64,000 nt of DNA from NCBI GenBank assembly GCA_022592435.1, contig JABYQS010000110.1, forward strand, positions 62,001 to 126,000. The letters are read 5' to 3'. Below the pieces are notes generated by a model that had not been told where the DNA came from, did not search any database, and was given only the letters and a program-made list of their open reading frames with translations. Source of the stretch: Cerioporus squamosus (taxonomy: Eukaryota; Basidiomycota; Agaricomycetes; Polyporales; Polyporaceae). Below, piece by piece: positions 60,384-64,000 of this stretch; position 1 is the first letter of the stretch, and every line of letters begins with the position of its first letter. The position numbers and the translations under genes are program-made.

Positions 60384-60545
60384 TGGCGCGGGTATATTGT
60401 GGGTACAGAATGTCATACCCGTACCCGTACCCACCAAAACCCGCGGGTATGCGGGTACGGGTTTTCCGGGTACGGGTACTAGTGCATACGGGTTCGGGTG
60501 TTCACGGGTACGGGTAGTTTCGTACGGGTAAGACGGGTAACTTGC
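60384..60545. repeat. Subterminal CGGGTA repeats of the hAT element
   Basis: Many copies of (A/T)CGGGTA occur in both orientations within 170 bp of the element end, including a foldback of ACCCGTACCC with GGGTACGGGT. Such arrays are usual hAT transposase-binding regions. Confidence 0.75.
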
Positions 60546-60682
60546 TTTCAACAGCAAGTTTTATGAAGTCTCACAAGGCAATGGAGTTGAGAACAGCTGA
60601 GTGCATTCAGACAGAGGTGTGGACAAAGACGAGCTATGTCCATTCAAGCAACACTGAGTTACAACAAGTAGGAGTTATCTAA

Positions 60683-61529
60683 CTATGCACCCTCGACAGA
60701 CTCGTCAGAATCGGAGCCGTATACAGTCACTAGGTCAGGCATCTCCGGGTCGTCTTCAAGCTCCTCAAACCAACGCTGCAGTCAAAGCAAGTCTGCGTCA
60801 GTGAGTGAGCGGGAGGTGCATGAGGATCAGACGTACCGGATACTGTTCACGGGCCCACTCCGAGAGCATCGACAACTGGACGAAGCCTCCATCTTCGCCG
60901 GCGGGGTTAGACACCCAATTCTCCGTCGCTAGCCAGCGCAGCATCAGACGAAAATAGTCCCAACCCCGGTCAAGATGCGGCAGGGTGGCAAACCCTTCCC
61001 AGATGCGTGCAAAGTCGACGAGAAGCTCATGCTGAGCCGGAGTGATGATGTCCGGCACCCCAAACTCGCCACGCTCGAACGCGCGGACCCACTGAATAAA
61101 TTTTTTGGCAGGCAGCGAGTGCAGGGTGTTTCCATCGGCGGGGAGAATGAACTGAGCAGAAATTGTAAGTGAAAAGACATACAAACAACGGAGCGATCAA
61201 AGTACCTCGGCGACAGCCCCCGAAGTCTTCCCAGACACGCGAAGGACAAACGTGCGCAGCGGCGCGCCGGTGATGAACATGATATGGTTTTGAAGGAGCT
61301 CGACGCGTGTGTCGCCGCCCGTGACGGCCTCAATAGTGTGCTTGATGTCGAGGGCCGCAGAGTCGAAGTCGCGAAGGGCGCGCAGGACAGCGGAGGAGCG
61401 ACGCAACGTACTGAACAACCGCTCAACAGCAACGGCGCTGGGCGGAAGCTCGACGTGCTGTGTGTTCTGGTCGGCGCCGTTGGGAGGAGGGATGGGCTCG
61501 AGAGGGCTGAGAGACGAATGCGTGGCCAT
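60683..61529 (-). CDS. hAT-element accessory protein of unknown function, 243 aa
   Basis: Minus-strand exons 61206-61529, 60837-61151 and 60683-60775 join in phase with GT..AG introns. The product has a proline-rich start (SSLSPLEPIPPPNGAD). A helical segment follows (VELPPSAVAVERLFSTLRRS, ALRDFDSAALDIKHTIEAV), then a compact region (VELLQNHIMFITGAPLRTFV, KFIQWVRAFERGEFGVPDII, WDYFRLMLRWLATENWV). The tail is acidic (WFEELEDDPEMPDLVTVYGS, then DSDESVEGA). I recognise no domain. It lies between the element end and the transposase on the same strand, and its clean exon structure suggests a maintained second gene rather than debris. Alternatively it is captured host sequence. Confidence 0.68.
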
Positions 61530-61761
61530 CGTGGTGAAGTATGGACAGAGAGAGAAGAGCGTTGCAAAGCGACAAAACGGAGCTTGCTGGCTTATGTATG
61601 CCGGGGGCGGGCCCATCGATGGTGGCGCAGCGTTGACGTCGCCATTGGAGGAGGCATCGCGATTGAATTCCGACCGTCGGGCTTTTGGTGTCGGCGATGC
61701 GGACGAGGCAACGGCGGCGGGGGCGGGAGACGGAACCACAAACAACATATTTACAATGTAT

Positions 61762-64000
61762 CTACTTGTGAGACTCCATCGCCTTGCGCACACGCTCCCA
61801 ACCCTCTTCCATCTCATAGTCGTCGTCGCCCTCAAGGTCCGGCAGCTCCACAGCGGGCTTGACATCGTCCTGGCGGAGGAGGTCCAAGCGGGACCACTCC
61901 CCAACGCAGAGCAAGGCGCGAGTGGTCTGCGCGCTCAGCCGACTGCGGACATGGGAGAGAAGGAGGCGGCCTCGGCTAAAGGTCCGCTCGACGTCGACAG
62001 CAGTAGCTAGCGGTGTGGATGTGATGAGCTCCGGTGGAGAAACAGCACGGCGATGTGAATACGTACCAGGGATCGTGGAGTAGTCAAGGCCCATACGCGC
62101 GAGGCCGGGGATGGAGGTTTTGCGCGCAGACCAGTATTTGACGGGGTCGGAGCATGGCTCGGTGGGCGCAGCCAGGTAATCGTCCAACTGGTCGTGCTTC
62201 TCGCCGTTTCGCGGACCATCGTCAGCCTCCATGGCGTCGAAGATGTTGGTGTACTAACAGAGAATGTCAGTCGGGGAGGTTGGCTTGCTTGTCATGCCCC
62301 AGACGTACCTGATCAGCCGCGGTAGCATCGCCGCCGCTGTTCTCAACGTCGTCATCTGGGTTCGGATCGCTGACGCGCTCATTGAGGTGGCGGTAGTGCG
62401 CGTCGTACTCTTCACGGACCATGGTGAGTGCTTCCTTGATCCAGTGCTTCGGCCAGCCGGCGCGCTCGAAGTAGCGCAGCTTGTGCCGAGGATGGAAGAC
62501 TGCGATGTGCGGGGGTGGGTGATGTGGCGGGAAAAAAGGACGAGAGGACTCACCCATGGCGATACGGTACGTCGCCGACATGTCGGAGATCTTGTAGTAC
62601 CTGTTGAGGGTACGTTTTGCGATGCCGGCGGCCGTTCGGATGGCTGGGTCGAGTTTGTCGTTGGATTCGCGGGCGGCGTCGGTCAGCTTGTTGTCAATGA
62701 GATCCATCACAGGGATCACAGCTGCGATGGACGGGGAGCCTCGCGAGAAGAAGAGGGTTGCATCTTTGAAGACCTGTGGGTGATCGCCGGCGAGGAAAGG
62801 GAGGGGAAAGCGGCGAGGGGTGCCAGCGAGATGGTGGGAGGAGGAAAGGAGAGCGGGGGGAAGGTTTGAGTCAGTACGAAGCTCCAAATCCCGACGGAGC
62901 GGGGTGCGAACCTTAAGGACATCCCGCAGTTGTTTTAATATAGTCCACTCACGCCTCGTGAGCTCATATCCACGTAACCCAAGCTCGGCGTCCGCGGTGA
63001 GTCTCTTGTAGACTTCCTGGTACTCGACAGTCGTGAATGCCATGTCGTAGGTTGAATTCCAGCGGGTCTTGATGTCGCGGGGAATGAGCCGTTCGGCCAT
63101 CTTGAGCTGGCGGCACAGGTCGTACCACACCGGGAGGAGGATGGTGCTGGAGTTGACCACCTTGAATGCCAGCTTACGAACCTAGTCTCACGGTCAGGGT
63201 CGTACACGCACACGTAAAGAGTCGCCACGCACCTTTGCCAGCACCAGCTTCACCGGCACGATCCTCTCCAAGAACTCGACACGCTCTTCTGGCGACAGCG
63301 ACTCTATTTCGTCTACCCACTCATCGTCGTCTTCCAAAGGGGCTTGTTCGCCCTCCTCCTCCCGCCGCGCCGCCAACGTTTCGGCATCCTCTTGCGCCAT
63401 TGTCTCTGCCAGCTCGAGCAACGCTCGCACGTCTTCATCGGCCTCGCCCTCCACCTCCCCCGTCGTCTTCGCATCGAACTGCCGCAACAACGACTTGGCG
63501 ACCAGGTTCACGACGTGCGCGAAGCAACGGACACGATGATACTGCCCCTCGAAGAAGGGCAGCAGCACGCCCATCTCCGCGATCATCGTGTCGTTGTTCG
63601 ACGCATTATCGCACGTAATATTCATGATCTGGTAAGTGAACAGTCAGTCACAGTGCTCGTTGATACTGATACCAATTGCATACCTTTTCATCCAGGCTCA
63701 TATCCATCAAGACATCTGCAAACGCGCGCGCCAGATTCACGCCGGAATGCGACTGCGCCAGTCTGAGTCAGCACCACCAGAGCGTGCGCATGTTGGGCGA
63801 CCAGGTACGCACCTTCGCCAATTCTACGATGTCCAGGATGATGCTCAACGTCGCACCCTCAACCTCCAAGTGCACAGTGAAAGCGACGAACGGCCGGTGA
63901 TTCGGCGCCGTCCATGCGTCGGTGGCGAAGTGCAGACGCCCGGGGTAGGCCTGCGGACACGGTAAGCATCCTTCTGTGACCCATTGAGCACGCTGCAATG
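61762..64000 (-). CDS. hAT family transposase, N-terminus beyond the window
   Basis: Cut-and-paste transposase of the element. Minus-strand exons are 63813 to the window edge, 63684-63752, 63233-63628, 62912-63181, 62554-62773, 62309-62499, 62067-62253 and 61762-62006; every junction is GT..AG and in phase. RNase H-like core landmarks are FATDAWTAPNHRPFVAFTVH with the first Asp, SHSGVNLARAFADVL, TCDNASNNDTMIAEM with the second Asp, and CFAHVVNLVAKSLL. Then come IKTRWNSTYDM, FKDATLFFSRG, HPRHKLRYFE and the C-terminal dimerisation region (VDVERTFSRGRLLLSHVRS, LSAQTTRALLCVGEW). No stop interrupts it, so it may be functional. The zinc-finger N-terminus expected for hAT proteins is outside. Confidence 0.92.

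Larger units (their letters stand above)
60377..64000 (-). mobile_element. hAT DNA transposon, one end present, runs off the window
   Basis: The element appears to start at TAGGGATTGGCGCGGGTAT (60377), exactly where copy B of the duplication stops matching copy A. TGCGTGAG (60369-60376) is therefore the expected 8-bp target site. Inside follow a cluster of GGGTACGGGTA-like repeats, a small accessory gene and the hAT transposase, both on the minus strand. The other end lies beyond 64000. Confidence 0.85.

Noticed and set aside
60384..60545. Telomere-like G-rich repeat
   Set aside because: The unit CGGGTA occurs in both orientations and borders a hAT transposase; fungal telomeres are usually TTAGGG arrays in one orientation.

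Overview
The window is nuclear DNA of a filamentous basidiomycete, most likely an Agaricomycete. The evidence is: dense GT..AG introns of about 40-70 nt with CTAAC-like branch points; genes of about 8-10 small exons; a HET-domain gene; an F-box family; a multi-spanning membrane protein and a BTB protein of the style common in mushrooms; and Helitron, hAT and integrase-type DNA transposons.

Layout. 0-25 kb is ordinary gene space: a KDEL receptor without a visible first exon, two convergent unrecognised genes (2.8-4.5 kb + and 5.5-8.2 kb -), an ER-Golgi L-type lectin (8.7-10.7 kb), a tRNA-Ala(CGC), a seven-helix membrane protein (11.3-12.7 kb), a decayed membrane-protein-like stretch, a monoacylglycerol lipase with a one-base frameshift, a dead F-box copy beside an intact F-box gene, a HET gene, a Dcg1-type racemase and a DnaJ membrane protein. 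Two genes, the KDEL receptor and the lectin, serve ER-Golgi traffic. No pathway cluster is evident.

26.7-60.4 kb is a repeat-driven region. A block of about 9.3 kb occurs twice in direct orientation (copy A 26672-43601, copy B 51058-60376). Each copy begins with a small NIF3-like gene. Three different DNA transposons have entered this region. (i) A 7.56-kb element at 27278-34837 lies in the last exon of the copy-A NIF3-like gene, with TIRs and a 6-bp target duplication; copy B preserves the empty site. It carries an integrase-type transposase with an apparent DD(34)E triad, an unknown acidic/basic protein and a BTB-like gene. It resembles the superfamily called IS3EU in repeat libraries. (ii) A Helitron lies between the two copies (about 44.3-50.7 kb), with a Rep/helicase gene broken by one base in an A-run. 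(iii) A hAT element begins at 60377, abuts the end of copy B and runs off the window. It carries a transposase and a second conserved gene.

The most notable system is the 7.56-kb element: precise ends, oppositely oriented subterminal repeats at the two ends, a nested palindrome, and a three-gene load that includes a host-like BTB gene.
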